From positions 1-64,000 of the forward strand of contig LLCB01000132.1 in assembly GCA_001414345.1 (NCBI GenBank): DNA of 64,000 nt. Reading direction: 5' to 3'. The stretch's first letter is position 1, and every line of letters begins with the position of its first letter. A program made the position numbers and the translations under genes. Positions 11,301 to 20,332 of the stretch are shown piece after piece. The notes below the pieces were generated by a model that did not search any database, was not told the origin of the DNA, and saw only the letters and a program-made list of their open reading frames with translations. The stretch comes from Hymenoscyphus infarciens (taxonomy: Eukaryota > Ascomycota > Leotiomycetes > Helotiales > Helotiaceae).

Positions 11301-13474
11301 ATGACGACGATTCGCAGCACCAGCAACGGCAATGCTGGCCGCAGCAAAGGCAAGACTGAGAGTAAGAAGAGCAACCCGGTGCTTGATGACTTTCGTGAAG
11401 CTGAAGGTGAGTACACTGAGAAGTCGCGCGTCGAGTCAAACACCCTCAGTTGCCGTCGCCAACAACCTCGACCTGCCCCCTTTGCCATCACCTTACCTGC
11501 ACCTGCGGTTCGTGCTGTTAGGGCCGTCGGTCGAAAGCGAGAGCGTGATGTAGCATCGAGCACCCCGGTGTCTGTCGCTGTCGATGAAGAGGAAGATGAA
11601 CCTGCTCCGCAACGTCGCCGCCGCAAGAAGAGTCAAGTTTCTGGCCGACGCAAGGCGGTGGTCGTGGATGAGGATGCGATGGATATCGATACAGGCAAGC
11701 TACCTCTTCACCAAAACAACAATATTGAGGCTAACAACTACGATAGATGAGGAGGACCGTGGAGCTGAAGTCGTGAGCAACGGCAAGGCTGGTGATAACG
11801 GTAAGGCTTGCCTTCCTTCTACCTTTTTCCTTGATCTGCTCATCGACTAACGATCGAATAGTGTACCAGAGCAGTGGGATTCAAGAACGTCTTGAGCGAC
11901 CTGTTCATCAGCCCCAACCAGTTCGAGCTAATATTGGTCTGTATTACGGTGAGGCACCCACTGTCAGAGCAGCACAAGCCACTCCTTCTGCCACAAGCAT
12001 GCAATATGATCCTCGTCTCCAATTTGCAACGCCAGCTATCTTCGCACAATATAAGAGTGATCGATATCGCAACCGTACTTGCCGTACAACTATTTCAGAT
12101 TTCGAACAGGAGGAGGCCGAGATGATCGGGTACGAACACGCGACTATCGCAAGACAGCAAGCAAAGGCGAAAATGACGGCAACCGAGTACCAACGTACCA
12201 CCGCGAAACAAACTGGTATGCCAGCACCAAAGAACTTTTCTCCACGAGTTTCCACGCCATTCCTGCCAGACCCGGAGTCCGCTCAATACGCCCTCGAACA
12301 TGAGTACCGTGGTGTTCCAACGCATCGCTTGCCCGCCGAGCTCAGTGTTCATGCCCAGCCAACACAATTCCAAAAGTGGAAGGGTTACAACATGGAGAAA
12401 ATGGCGAAAGGAAATGTACCAGGCTGGCTCGAAGTGGATGGCTATGATGAGGCATTCTTGGAAGAAGGTCTGTCTATCTCATCTGGCGGTTCCAGCACAG
12501 TTGCGACTCCATTCACAGGTGTCAATACCGAAGCAGCTCCAACTCAAGACCAGGCCACAGCCGCTGCGAACTCATCTCAAGGCAATGCAAAAGCAGTTAA
12601 CACAGCCGCATCCAAGCAACCTGCCAAGACAACTGCACTTACCCCAGAAGGAGTTCGCGCTGCACTAGAGTCTGCGCCACATGAACCGGCCGAAGTGAAG
12701 CTCTACAAGAGAACCCCAGGAATTCAAACCCTCGTCCACAAACATGGTAGCCCCGTCATCAAACCTGTAAGCGAAGTGCGGTTTCCCTTACTCTAATTCC
12801 TTTTCTTGATAGTCGGGAGAAACTTTCCTTGCTTCGGCCCCTAAATCAACGAGAATAAAACATATGCTAATTTATTACAGTACGATAGCCACGTTGTGTG
12901 CGGCAGTATGAGCGAACGCGTCGATCGAGCCATCACGGATCACCCAAATTTCCAGCTGATCAAGTCAAAGATGTATCACCACGCGACTCCAGAGGTTCCC
13001 AACATCATCCTTTACAAGGTAATGTGGTACTTCGCTCACAATACCAAGGAGATTCGAGAAAGCCGTGATTTCGTCCCCAGATTTCCAAAGATGTCTCTCG
13101 ATCGCTGGGATGGAATGAACCACTTAGCTTGCCACTTCACCACCGTTGAGAAATTCACCATCTCCAACGTCCTCAAGGTCATTACCGATGCTTATCACTT
13201 CTATCCCCACAAGTCCAAAGGAGAGGATGAGCTGCATGCTGAGCTTGTCGTTGACCCCGAGTCAGTCAAATTGCGATGGAAGCGTAACTGTGGAGGGGGA
13301 AAGCAGGATGAGGTTCTTACCAGTGTTCAGGAGTGCCGATGGAGCCATGACGTCGAGGATATTCAAGCCGATAACTTTGTGTATGGAACACTAATCATTG
13401 AGTTCGGCGTTCGCAATATCAATGAGAGTGAGAGGCAACAGCTATTGAGCTCGATGAATGAGCATCAAGAGTGA
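11301..13474 (+). CDS. Conserved-looking hypothetical protein, four exons, 648 aa
   Basis: Exons 11301-11694, 11747-11800, 11862-12766 and 12881-13474 join in frame to 1947 nt. Intron 1 (11695-11746) uses a GC donor (GCAAGC) with a GCTAAC branch site. Intron 2 starts GTAAGG. Intron 3 starts GTAAGC and ends TTTATTACAG. The N-terminal 130 residues are disordered and basic/acidic (QRRRRKKSQVSGRRKAVVVD). The middle is P/Q/A-rich with a helical segment near the EEAEMIGYEHATIARQQAKAK stretch and a long A/T/Q linker. The C-terminal 195 residues look globular, with many W, H and F. I recognise no domain. The nuclear-localisation-like basic cluster hints at a nuclear protein, but this is inference. 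A GTGAGT at 11407 inside exon 1 could be an alternative donor, though no acceptor keeps the frame. Confidence 0.75.
11695..11746 (+). other. GC-AG intron
   Basis: This 52-nt intron of the 11301-13474 gene begins GCAAGCTACC instead of GT and ends CTAACAACTACGATAG. Reading through it gives a stop at 11748, while removing it keeps one frame into the next exon (DIDT then DEED). The branch-like GCTAAC lies about 15 nt before the acceptor. GC donors are a known minor class of U2 introns. Confidence 0.65.
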
Positions 13475-14315
13475 GAGAGAGTCTTGGGGATCTCTATCTA
13501 GTGTACGATCCGTTTTCGGGGAGTTTTTCTTTTGCGAGTACATGGCTATTTTACGACAATTTCTTGTGGTCATCGGTCTTGAACTTGTCTTCTGACAGGA
13601 ATTTGATCATCGGAAGGAGTATCATGGAAGGAGTTTTACTTGCGAAGTTCCAGGCCGCGTAGATCTGAATGTTGATTGGACATGGATTTGACACTTGAAT
13701 ATCGCCTGGATCTTGACTATCGCGTTGGTTTGTCTTCTGTTTAGAATATTGTACAGTACCAGGATACCCTGAAGTTGTTGTGGTCCGTTCCTGATCACGT
13801 TTCGTAAGCTGAATACAGCCTTGAAAATTGAGAAAATTATAAAAAGAACCGTCCCTTCCTCTACTCAAGTGACTAAAATAGATGTGCTTTTGACCAGGGA
13901 CACAGCTCTTTCATTCTCCTACTCGTTACTGAACAACTATCTCAATTCTCCCAACCTTCTCGCACAGGTTCCCTTATTCTCCTAAACAGTCTCACACAAC
14001 GGTTCTCGTTATCCAAGTTCTCTCGCACAACAAGCTCTCATTAATCTCTTCGTTTCGAACCATGCTTTCAATTCTCCCAAACATCTCGGGTAATTTCTCA
14101 TAATTCTCCCAAAGTATTTAGAACAACGGAGGGAACAGCCAGCAGACTTGAAAGTAGTTGGACCGGATACTTGCTTCACAAAAGTTTACTAATTGAAGAT
14201 GTCGCCTACTTAGAAAGAGCTGATAAGTATACTGGGCAGAAGTACGGACAGTGCTAAGATGTCAGTTAGTACTCAATATTACTCAAGAGAGATAGGATAA
14301 TGAAATCAAGTATTC
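13475..14315. other. 3' flank of the hypothetical gene and intergenic DNA
   Basis: This holds the likely 3' UTR of the 11301-13474 gene, then a stretch with repeated TTCTCxCACAxxG/CTCTCxxA phrases around 13900-14110 (for example CTCCCAACCTTCTCGCACAGG, CAGTCTCACACAACGG, TTCTCTCGCACAACAAGC). They look like a weak degenerate minisatellite. No coding region is supported. Confidence 0.4.
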
Positions 14316-14323
14316 CATCTTAT

Positions 14324-14955
14324 CAGCGTATTAATAGACTACACAACTACTCGAGTACTACTTGCGGAGTAATGAGTAGAGTAGAGTAGAGTATAAGTAG
14401 TCGATCAGATATGTAGAGTATAGTAGTTACTTATAACTACTTGAGTAGTACTTGAGTAGTCTTAGTAGTATATATATATTTATGAATTAAAGTCGTTTCT
14501 AAGTATTTATAAGGCATATAAAGCTAAATATTAATAATATTAGTAAGTATATATAGTAAGTACTTATATTTATAATTCTATAATTAATAACTAATTTGTT
14601 ATAGAAAAAGGGGGTCTTACGTAGCCCCCTTTCCCTATATATATAGCAGAGTTTTCACCTCCGAATACAAGGCTTCTTAGAGCGTTTTCAACTCAAAAAT
14701 ACGTCATATAATTTATTAAAACGAATATTAAAGAAGTTCTATAGTTAATAAAGGGGAAAGATATCTCGCTTAAGTACTTAGTAGCCCTATAACGCTACTC
14801 CGACGCTACTCTGGAGCATTGGTCTAATCGGTCTAACTCGGCCTGTACTACTCGAGTAGTAATGGGTAGAGTAGAGTAGTAGAGTACTTAAAATCTCTTG
14901 AGTAGAGTAGAGTAGTAGTCACTACTCTACTCTACTCTACTCATTTAATACGCTG
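14324..14955. mobile_element. 632-bp non-autonomous DNA transposon with 8-bp TSD (hAT-like)
   Basis: The element is flanked by a perfect 8-bp direct repeat, CATCTTAT, at 14316-14323 and 14956-14963. Its ends are inverted: CAGCGTATTAATAGACTAC at the left against CAGCGTATTAAATGAGTAG on the other strand at the right. Next to the ends are dense GAGTA/TACTC pentamer runs (14368-14392, 14865-14890, 14901-14940), and CTACTCGAGTA occurs near both ends. The interior is A+T-rich and low in CpA/TpG, as RIP leaves it, with a GGGGG/CCCCC hairpin around TTACGTA near 14612. An 8-bp TSD and termini starting CAG fit the hAT superfamily. No transposase frame is present, so it is MITE-like. Confidence 0.8.
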
Positions 14956-15545
14956 CATCTTATTGAAAACACCCACTCACCTCTATTACTAGCGGTTTTT
15001 CGGTAGTTAATTGAATTATACAATCTCTACTCAGCTACACCACGGCTACACATATACACACTTTAGTCAACCATATAATTTTCAAGAACATCTGAACATC
15101 TGAATTGATTCAACTGTTATTCGTTACAAGGAGTTTCTTTGATAGGACCTCCCTTTTTCCCTCCCCCCCTTGCCTAGTCTTTTATCTCCCTCTTCCCAAT
15201 CATTTAGTGAAAATCCATATCCATATATCGGATGCGTGAGCTCTAGGGGATTTTCCAGTCTTGTTCCAAAATTATATTTCCTATTGATTGCACTCGAGAA
15301 ATAGGCTGCAACTCATCAAAACCCACAACACATACTGTCAACAATTGGATTCTGAAAAAATAAGAAAGGGTCCGAGATTTTCTGTTGTTCAAACTCCCTC
15401 CATGAGAGTTTCTTCTCTCACTTCTTCAATTCAAGAGCGCTCTTGTGAATAATAGTATACAACAAGTCATTAGGTATAACCCTGAAATGCAACCCAGAAT
15501 ATCAAGCTAGCAGAGTGTTGTCCGGTGCAAAACACGTGACTCCTT
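14956..15545. other. Intergenic spacer between repeats
   Basis: After the second TSD copy the composition returns to mixed. A CT-rich tract (CCCTTTTTCCCTCCCCCCCTTGCC-like) lies near 15150-15180. No coding frame or repeat end is recognised. Confidence 0.4.
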
Positions 15546-15870
15546 TTTAGCCCCCAAATTTTATGTGGGTTACTCGTAGCTTACTCTTGGCTTACTCTTG
15601 GATTATCTGTGGGTTACTCATGGGTTACTCGATAGTACGTGATTTACTCTACGTATGATAGCTTACTAATATTTGTCAAGCTTACTGGTATTTGTCAAGC
15701 TTACTGGTATTTGTCAAGCTTACTGGTGTTTGTCAAGCTTACTAGTAATTGTCTAGCTAACCGCAACTTTGTTTTTGGCCCCCAAACTTGGGAGTGGCTT
15801 ACTCGTCATTTATTGGCTTACTGGTTGGTTGGGAGTGGCTTACTCGCTAATTGACAGCTTACTCACAACT
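15546..15870. repeat. GCTTACT-rich repeat block, little affected by RIP
   Basis: Two similar phrases open at 15546 (TTTTAGCCCCCAAATTTTAT) and 15772 (TTTTTGGCCCCCAAACTTGG), each leading into GGGTTACTCG or GGCTTACTCG and further GCTTACT copies. Between them are more TTACTC copies spaced 11-12 bp apart and a 19-bp minisatellite. The core AGCTTACT is the reverse complement of the AGTAAGCT core that fills the large A+T-rich block at 20-48.8 kb, but here CpA and TpG remain. It may be a terminal fragment of the same repeat family that escaped RIP. Confidence 0.6.
15660..15754. repeat. 19-bp minisatellite, five copies
   Basis: Five head-to-tail units start at 15660, 15679, 15698, 15717 and 15736. 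The consensus is AGCTTACTGGTATTTGTCA; the first, fourth and fifth units carry one to several changes. The unit is about two helical turns, so each AGCTTACT core faces nearly the same side of the DNA, as in transposase-binding subterminal repeats. The same core recurs with other spacers on both sides. Confidence 0.85.
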
Positions 15871-15937
15871 ATCCTTTCCATGTCATGTTTTTACTACATG
15901 ATCTCGGACGGTCATCGGAAAATACGGGCCAGGTCCA

Positions 15938-16180
15938 AGTCTATTTGTAGGTCACCTACAGATAGTAAGATCCTGTAGAGAAATTACAAGTTACTCCTTT
16001 GCACGAATTTATTTGTTGAACGCAAGAATTTACGATGTTTTCCCCCTAACCTACATACAGGTCATCCGGGAATAGCAAAGTATCGCATTTTTTTCCTTCT
16101 AATTGGAGGTAAACAAATAGCGAGGTTTTACATTTTGAGACTATTCGTAGGTCACCTCCAAAGAGTTAAGTTTCAGCGAC
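15938..16180. repeat. Imperfect direct repeat of about 35 bp
   Basis: CTATTTGTAGGTCACCTAC at 15940 and CTATTCGTAGGTCACCTCC at 16141 start two similar stretches that continue with a(g/a)agagtaag-like and later AGTTACTCCTTT or AGTCACTCCTTC sequence. A weaker third copy, ACATACAGGTCATCCGGGAA, lies at about 16053. It looks like the remains of a tandem or dispersed element. No gene is supported from here to 16737. Confidence 0.45.
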
Positions 16181-16737
16181 CTGACGAAGTCACTCCTTCC
16201 CTGGATTGAGCTCAGGACCCACAGCCGACGAGCCTCAAAATCGTTCCTTCCCTCTCTTCCCTCCTGCGTCGACATTCCCTCGTGGCAACTCCACTACAAC
16301 GAGTACAAGCGCGTGCCCAGGTGTCGCAATTGAAAACAGAAGGCACGACCTGATCATCCACCAGAGTATAAACCCCCATCTTCCCCCTAAGCCATATATA
16401 TACTTCCTTGTCGTTGAACACGAATCGCGGGGAGTAAGGCTTTTGGAGCAGCTCTGTGCTCGCCACCTGGCACCACAAAACTATAAGCCCTTGAAGAAAA
16501 ATATAAAACGAGATAAAAAGCCTGAAGGATGTCCCAATTAATAAATTGTCTCTGTTTTGAAAATTGCAGTTTTTTTGAGGTTCGATTCGACCGAATCCAA
16601 CAATCCGGCTGTAAGAATAAAATTCTGCATACTAGTGTTCGAGTTTTGAAGCTCGCTTGACATAACGACTCATGATTCTTTGTCTTCATAATTCAAATAA
16701 CCTCAAACACCAAGCATTTCCTCCTCATATAAATATA

Positions 16738-17240
16738 CAGTGAGTTGCGAGTTAAGCTTGAATTCGCCCACTTTTTTATAACCCGAGCTTTTTACCTTAA
16801 ATTCCCCCCTTTTTAGGCACTCTTTTAACTATTAATTAACAACAACATATAATATACTATTTATAAGAATAGGAAAGAAGAGGCTTAGATCTCCTCTTAT
16901 ACTTTATAAACTTTATAAGATAAAAACAGACAAGTTTAGATCTGTCTTAATCTTTATAGAGTCTTAGCATAGCCTATTAACCTTACAGGGGTAGTAAAAA
17001 ACTTCTAAAATCTCAAGAATTATTTAACCTTTAGTTTACTTTTGTTATACTTACTTTAACTTAATAAGGAATACAGAAGCGAGATAATTAGATATAGCGC
17101 TTCTTTCTAGCTAGGCCTCGTCTCTTTTAGAGTACTTTTAATTTCTATCTTCCAAAGAAAAGAGGGAGAAAACCTTAATAAAAAAAAAGCTTAGATTACA
17201 AAAAAAGTGGGCAAATTCAAGCTTAACTCGCAGCTCACTG
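16738..17240. mobile_element. 503-bp MITE with 40-bp TIRs and TA TSD (Tc1/mariner/pogo-like)
   Basis: Terminal inverted repeats at 16738-16777 and 17201-17240 match over 40 positions with two differences, both C/T transitions. The ends read CAGTGAGTTGCGAGTTAAGC and CAGTGAGCTGCGAGTTAAGC. A TA dinucleotide lies directly outside each end (16736-16737 and 17241-17242), the target duplication of Tc1/mariner-type transposases including fungal Fot1/pogo relatives. The interior is A+T-rich with two inverted segments, AGGCTTAGATCTCCTCT and GACAAGTTTAGATCTGTC, and has no transposase frame, so it would need a transposase in trans. Confidence 0.85.
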
Positions 17241-17311
17241 TACCATTTTCCTCGCCACCAAGAGTTGAGAGAGACTCAGTCTCTATCACATATTACCACA
17301 TCCCATAAAAC

Positions 17312-19397
17312 CTAGACACCAACCTCCATTTTTGCAGCCTCAAAGTCCTGAAAGCGCATATGCTCCTCATCCCCATGACTCCCGCCATCAACCAAAATAA
17401 GACTATCATCCTGACCACCTAATAAATCCAGAAAACTCTCCTCCTCGCCTGTCTTCTCATTGACATACTGATCCACACCCTCCATCACAGAGTTTCTTTC
17501 TTCCCCTCGGGACCCTCTGGCCTTCCATACCCCTGAGGAGAATGCCTCGTCGATCAACCAGAAGCAGAATAAACACCATGAATAGAATGCGCATTCTTGA
17601 CACCAAGCAACTCCCTCGCAACCCCACTAACCTCCCTCGCACTCCGTCCCGCCATCCCCCAAACACTCCTCTGACTTCTCAACGCACCAAGTCCTAAGCG
17701 AATTCTCTCACGTCCATTTTCATAACTCCTTCCTCCCAATTTCTTCCCAACCCCATTATCCTCATATCCCCCCTCTCACACTCCCCAACACTTTCCACCT
17801 CCTCACTATCCCCATCCTCGAAACAACGTTTCACAAAATTGCAAGCACTAACCTGCGCCAGAATCGACAAGGCTAAGGCACAGGTTACGATTGGGGTGTG
17901 CATTTAGATTTTGTTTCTTAGGAGGAATAGGGGAGGAGGGAGTGTGGGCGATGTAGGAGGTGTTTTTCGCTGGCAAGTGTCAGTTTTCAGATTTAGAGAG
18001 GGCAAGGGAAAGTAGAGAAAGGAATACGAGGGGAGGGAAACACGTACCATTTTACTACCATGTGGGCTAGGAACATTGTCTCGTCTACTCTTCCAGATCG
18101 GAGTTCGAGGTCGATTTTACACTTTGGTAAATAAAGAATCCAATTAACGAACTTCGCATCTACAGCCTCCAACACCCTCTCGCCCGTTTCTTCAGAACCA
18201 AGTATCAACATCGAGGAAGCACTACGACATCCATCAATAAGATAAGTGAAAGAGGAGAAAGTGATCTCCTCCTCGGCAAACTCCCGATTATCGTAATCGG
18301 TAAGAGTGTACGGCCCTGGAATTTCCTACTCATAATTAGTGGCGATACCCAAGCAAAAGAACTAGGGAGGTACATACGCCAGCATTATACGCCTTATCCT
18401 CACAAGGTAACCCCACATCCCACATCATATCCTGTAACCTATGTGTGGAATAATGACTTATCGTCGCAAAAATAGCATCGATATAATAAAGGGTCCACCA
18501 AGTCCTCCTCCAACTCTCCGCAATAACAGCATCTCCTACCGCATTTTCCTCGCAAAAGATTGGGTATCCATGTTTATGGAGAGAGCGAGATCGATGGCTT
18601 TATCTAGGCAGGCTTCCGCGGCTTTGTATTCATCTGAACAATGGATTGCCAGGGAGAAAATGAGAAGTGCTTTCACGGAAAATGCGTTTTTGGGAAGGGA
18701 TTCCTCGTTGAGTCTTTGTTGGGCAGCTTTTCGGAGGGTATTGGTTTGGATTCCTGGGGTGTAGAGGGCGCCGATGTATTTTAGGACTGGAAGGAGGTGT
18801 TGAAGGGAGTCGGGCTTAGATTGGATTCTTGGTAGGAGCTTTTTCCGGGGGAGAACAATTGGATGAGCCTTATGGAAAAACTCAAAGTATCGACTGAGAT
18901 AATTTCCATCATCAACAGCATCGGATATTGAAGTACTTGTTCCCCCCGAAGAACCGCTATTATGTTGAAAAGCCGTGAATTTCCTAGGGTAAGGTGTTGT
19001 CAAAGAGGTAGTAATAGGATTAACATGCGTCTCTGAGGGCTGAGAATCCGTCGAAGCACCAATTCTAACATTTACCCTTCCTCCACTTTGTTGTTCACCA
19101 CCAAGCACTCTCCCAGAACCCCCCCTTCCCGATTTGGTATAAACACAAGCCTTCTCCTCAACCTGACATCTAGTACAAACAGGTTCCACACCAACACACT
19201 TCGTATGTCTAGACCGACAAGCGATACAAGCTCTCGAAGCTCTCATTCTCATGACCGATTCCACTAGCAGAATATTCCATGATCCCCGCATTCTGCGCTA
19301 TCCCGGCTCCTGGATCCAACCAGAAAGTCGGGCCCAAGAAGAGTTGTGTGTTGTCCATCGTTGGAGAGATTGTGAGACCTGAGTCCAGAGAATGCAT
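17312..19397 (-). pseudogene. Broken Zn(II)2Cys6 transcription factor
   Basis: The DNA-binding domain (about 19240-19140) has CX2CX6CX6CX2CX6C spacing (CIACRSRHTKC, then CTRCQVEEKAC) and a basic linker. It is followed by the middle homology region (SWRRTWWTLYYIDAIF; WILYLPKCKIDLE; GRVDETMFLAHM). Two introns are clear: 18326-18377 and 17970-18047. The frame breaks repeatedly. One extra base lies near 19255, before the zinc cluster, relative to an upstream frame starting at 19397. One base is missing in GCGAGGAAAATG near 18548, and one in a six-G run near 17773. A TAA follows LPYSS near 17920, where the residues linking to TPIVTCALALSILAQVSACN seem deleted. The acidic 3' piece (17557-17312) is in yet another frame. 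Some indels could be assembly errors, but together they indicate a pseudogene. Confidence 0.65.
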
Positions 19398-19912
19398 AGG
19401 CGATGATAACTTCCCTTGATGGGGTATATGTGTGAGTGTGAAAAAAAACGTGATAGGGCATTGCTGTGCCGAAAGGGAAATGCAAAGTATCTCTTCGATG
19501 ATATCCACGCTCTTCACTTAAAATAAAAAAAGGTAAATAAAACAAGGATCCAAGATTTTTTAAGATTCCCACAAGTTCAGAGAATCAAAGTTTCCGTTTC
19601 TCGTAGAACCACGGAATCCAACGGAGTCAAAGCCGGGAAATCGAAGGACGATACCCTTTTCACGATCCTTGGCGCTTTCCAACCCCTCTGCTAGGCTATG
19701 CTTCAAAAGATATACTCATTGGTCTCTTTCCTTCAATTCCAAAGCCGGTGTATGGCCATAACGGCCTTGGCACATGGAAGAAAGCTGCATTTCCGTGGAA
19801 TGGTGGGAATCGATCATCTCGTGCCAGAATAATGGGGACTAAGCCAATACGCATCAATCATAGCATTGACAACACGGGTGCCTACAGAAGCTATGATCAT
19901 TTTCCCAATCCA
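19398..19912. other. Promoter side of the broken regulator and left flank of the large element
   Basis: No gene is supported. A minus-strand frame (about 19900-19815, ending ...NAMIDAYWLSPHYSGT) reads somewhat protein-like but runs into the inverted repeat, and I cannot assign it. AATCCA lies directly before the inverted repeat at 19907-19912. Confidence 0.4.
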
Positions 19913-20037
19913 GCACCACAGGCATACTTTTCCTACTCTCCGTAAGGCCGTGCTCTTAATAAAGACACTACTCTTACGTGGCTTCTTTAGTGCGAAGGAC
20001 ACGTATAAATCTATAACCTATATAGCCCCTTATAAAA
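19913..20037 (+). repeat. Left 125-bp terminal inverted repeat
   Basis: It starts GCACCACAGGCATACTTTTC and ends TATAGCCCCTTATAAAA. It aligns without gaps to the reverse complement of 48794-48918, with about a dozen mismatches, every one a C/T or G/A transition, for example ACACGTATAA here against ACATATATAA there. Changes are found in both copies, so both were mutated after the ends were identical. Confidence 0.9.
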
Positions 20038-20165
20038 GTAAGTTATTATATTACTTAGTATCTAATATAAAAAGAATTAAATTAGTATAAACGAGTGTAT
20101 AATAATAGCTCTAGGAAAGTTCTACTATTATTTATCCTAAGTATACTAAGTAAGCTATAGAAAAG

Positions 20166-20332
20166 GGTAAGTAAGCTAATAAGTAAGCTACTAGGTATTC
20201 TAAATCTAGAATTAACTAGTAAGCTAGTTAGTAAGTTAATAAATAAGCTAATAATTAAAACCTATCTTACTAAATCTGGAATTAACAAGTTAGCTAGTAA
20301 GTAAGCTAATAAGTAAGCTAGCTAGTAATAAG
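20166..20332 (+). repeat. Left subterminal AGTAAGCT array
   Basis: Multiple copies of AAGTAAGCTA are spaced mostly 12 bp apart (AATAAGTAAGCT units), all on the plus strand. They begin about 130 bp inside the left inverted repeat. A further forward cluster lies at 21359-21452. Confidence 0.75.

Noticed and set aside
15660..15754. CRISPR-like array
   Set aside because: The units are contiguous with no unique spacers, and the host is a fungus. It is a minisatellite.
15639..15854. Plus-strand frame across the 19-bp repeats as a gene
   Set aside because: The peptide is only the translation of the minisatellite and its flanks, with no coding support.
16206..16541. Overlapping frames on both strands as small genes
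   Set aside because: No domain, splice context or composition bias; they shadow each other.
19866..20090. Plus-strand frame and its counterpart at 48762-48959 as a conserved protein pair
   Set aside because: The similarity between the two peptides is simply the translation of the 125-bp inverted repeats.
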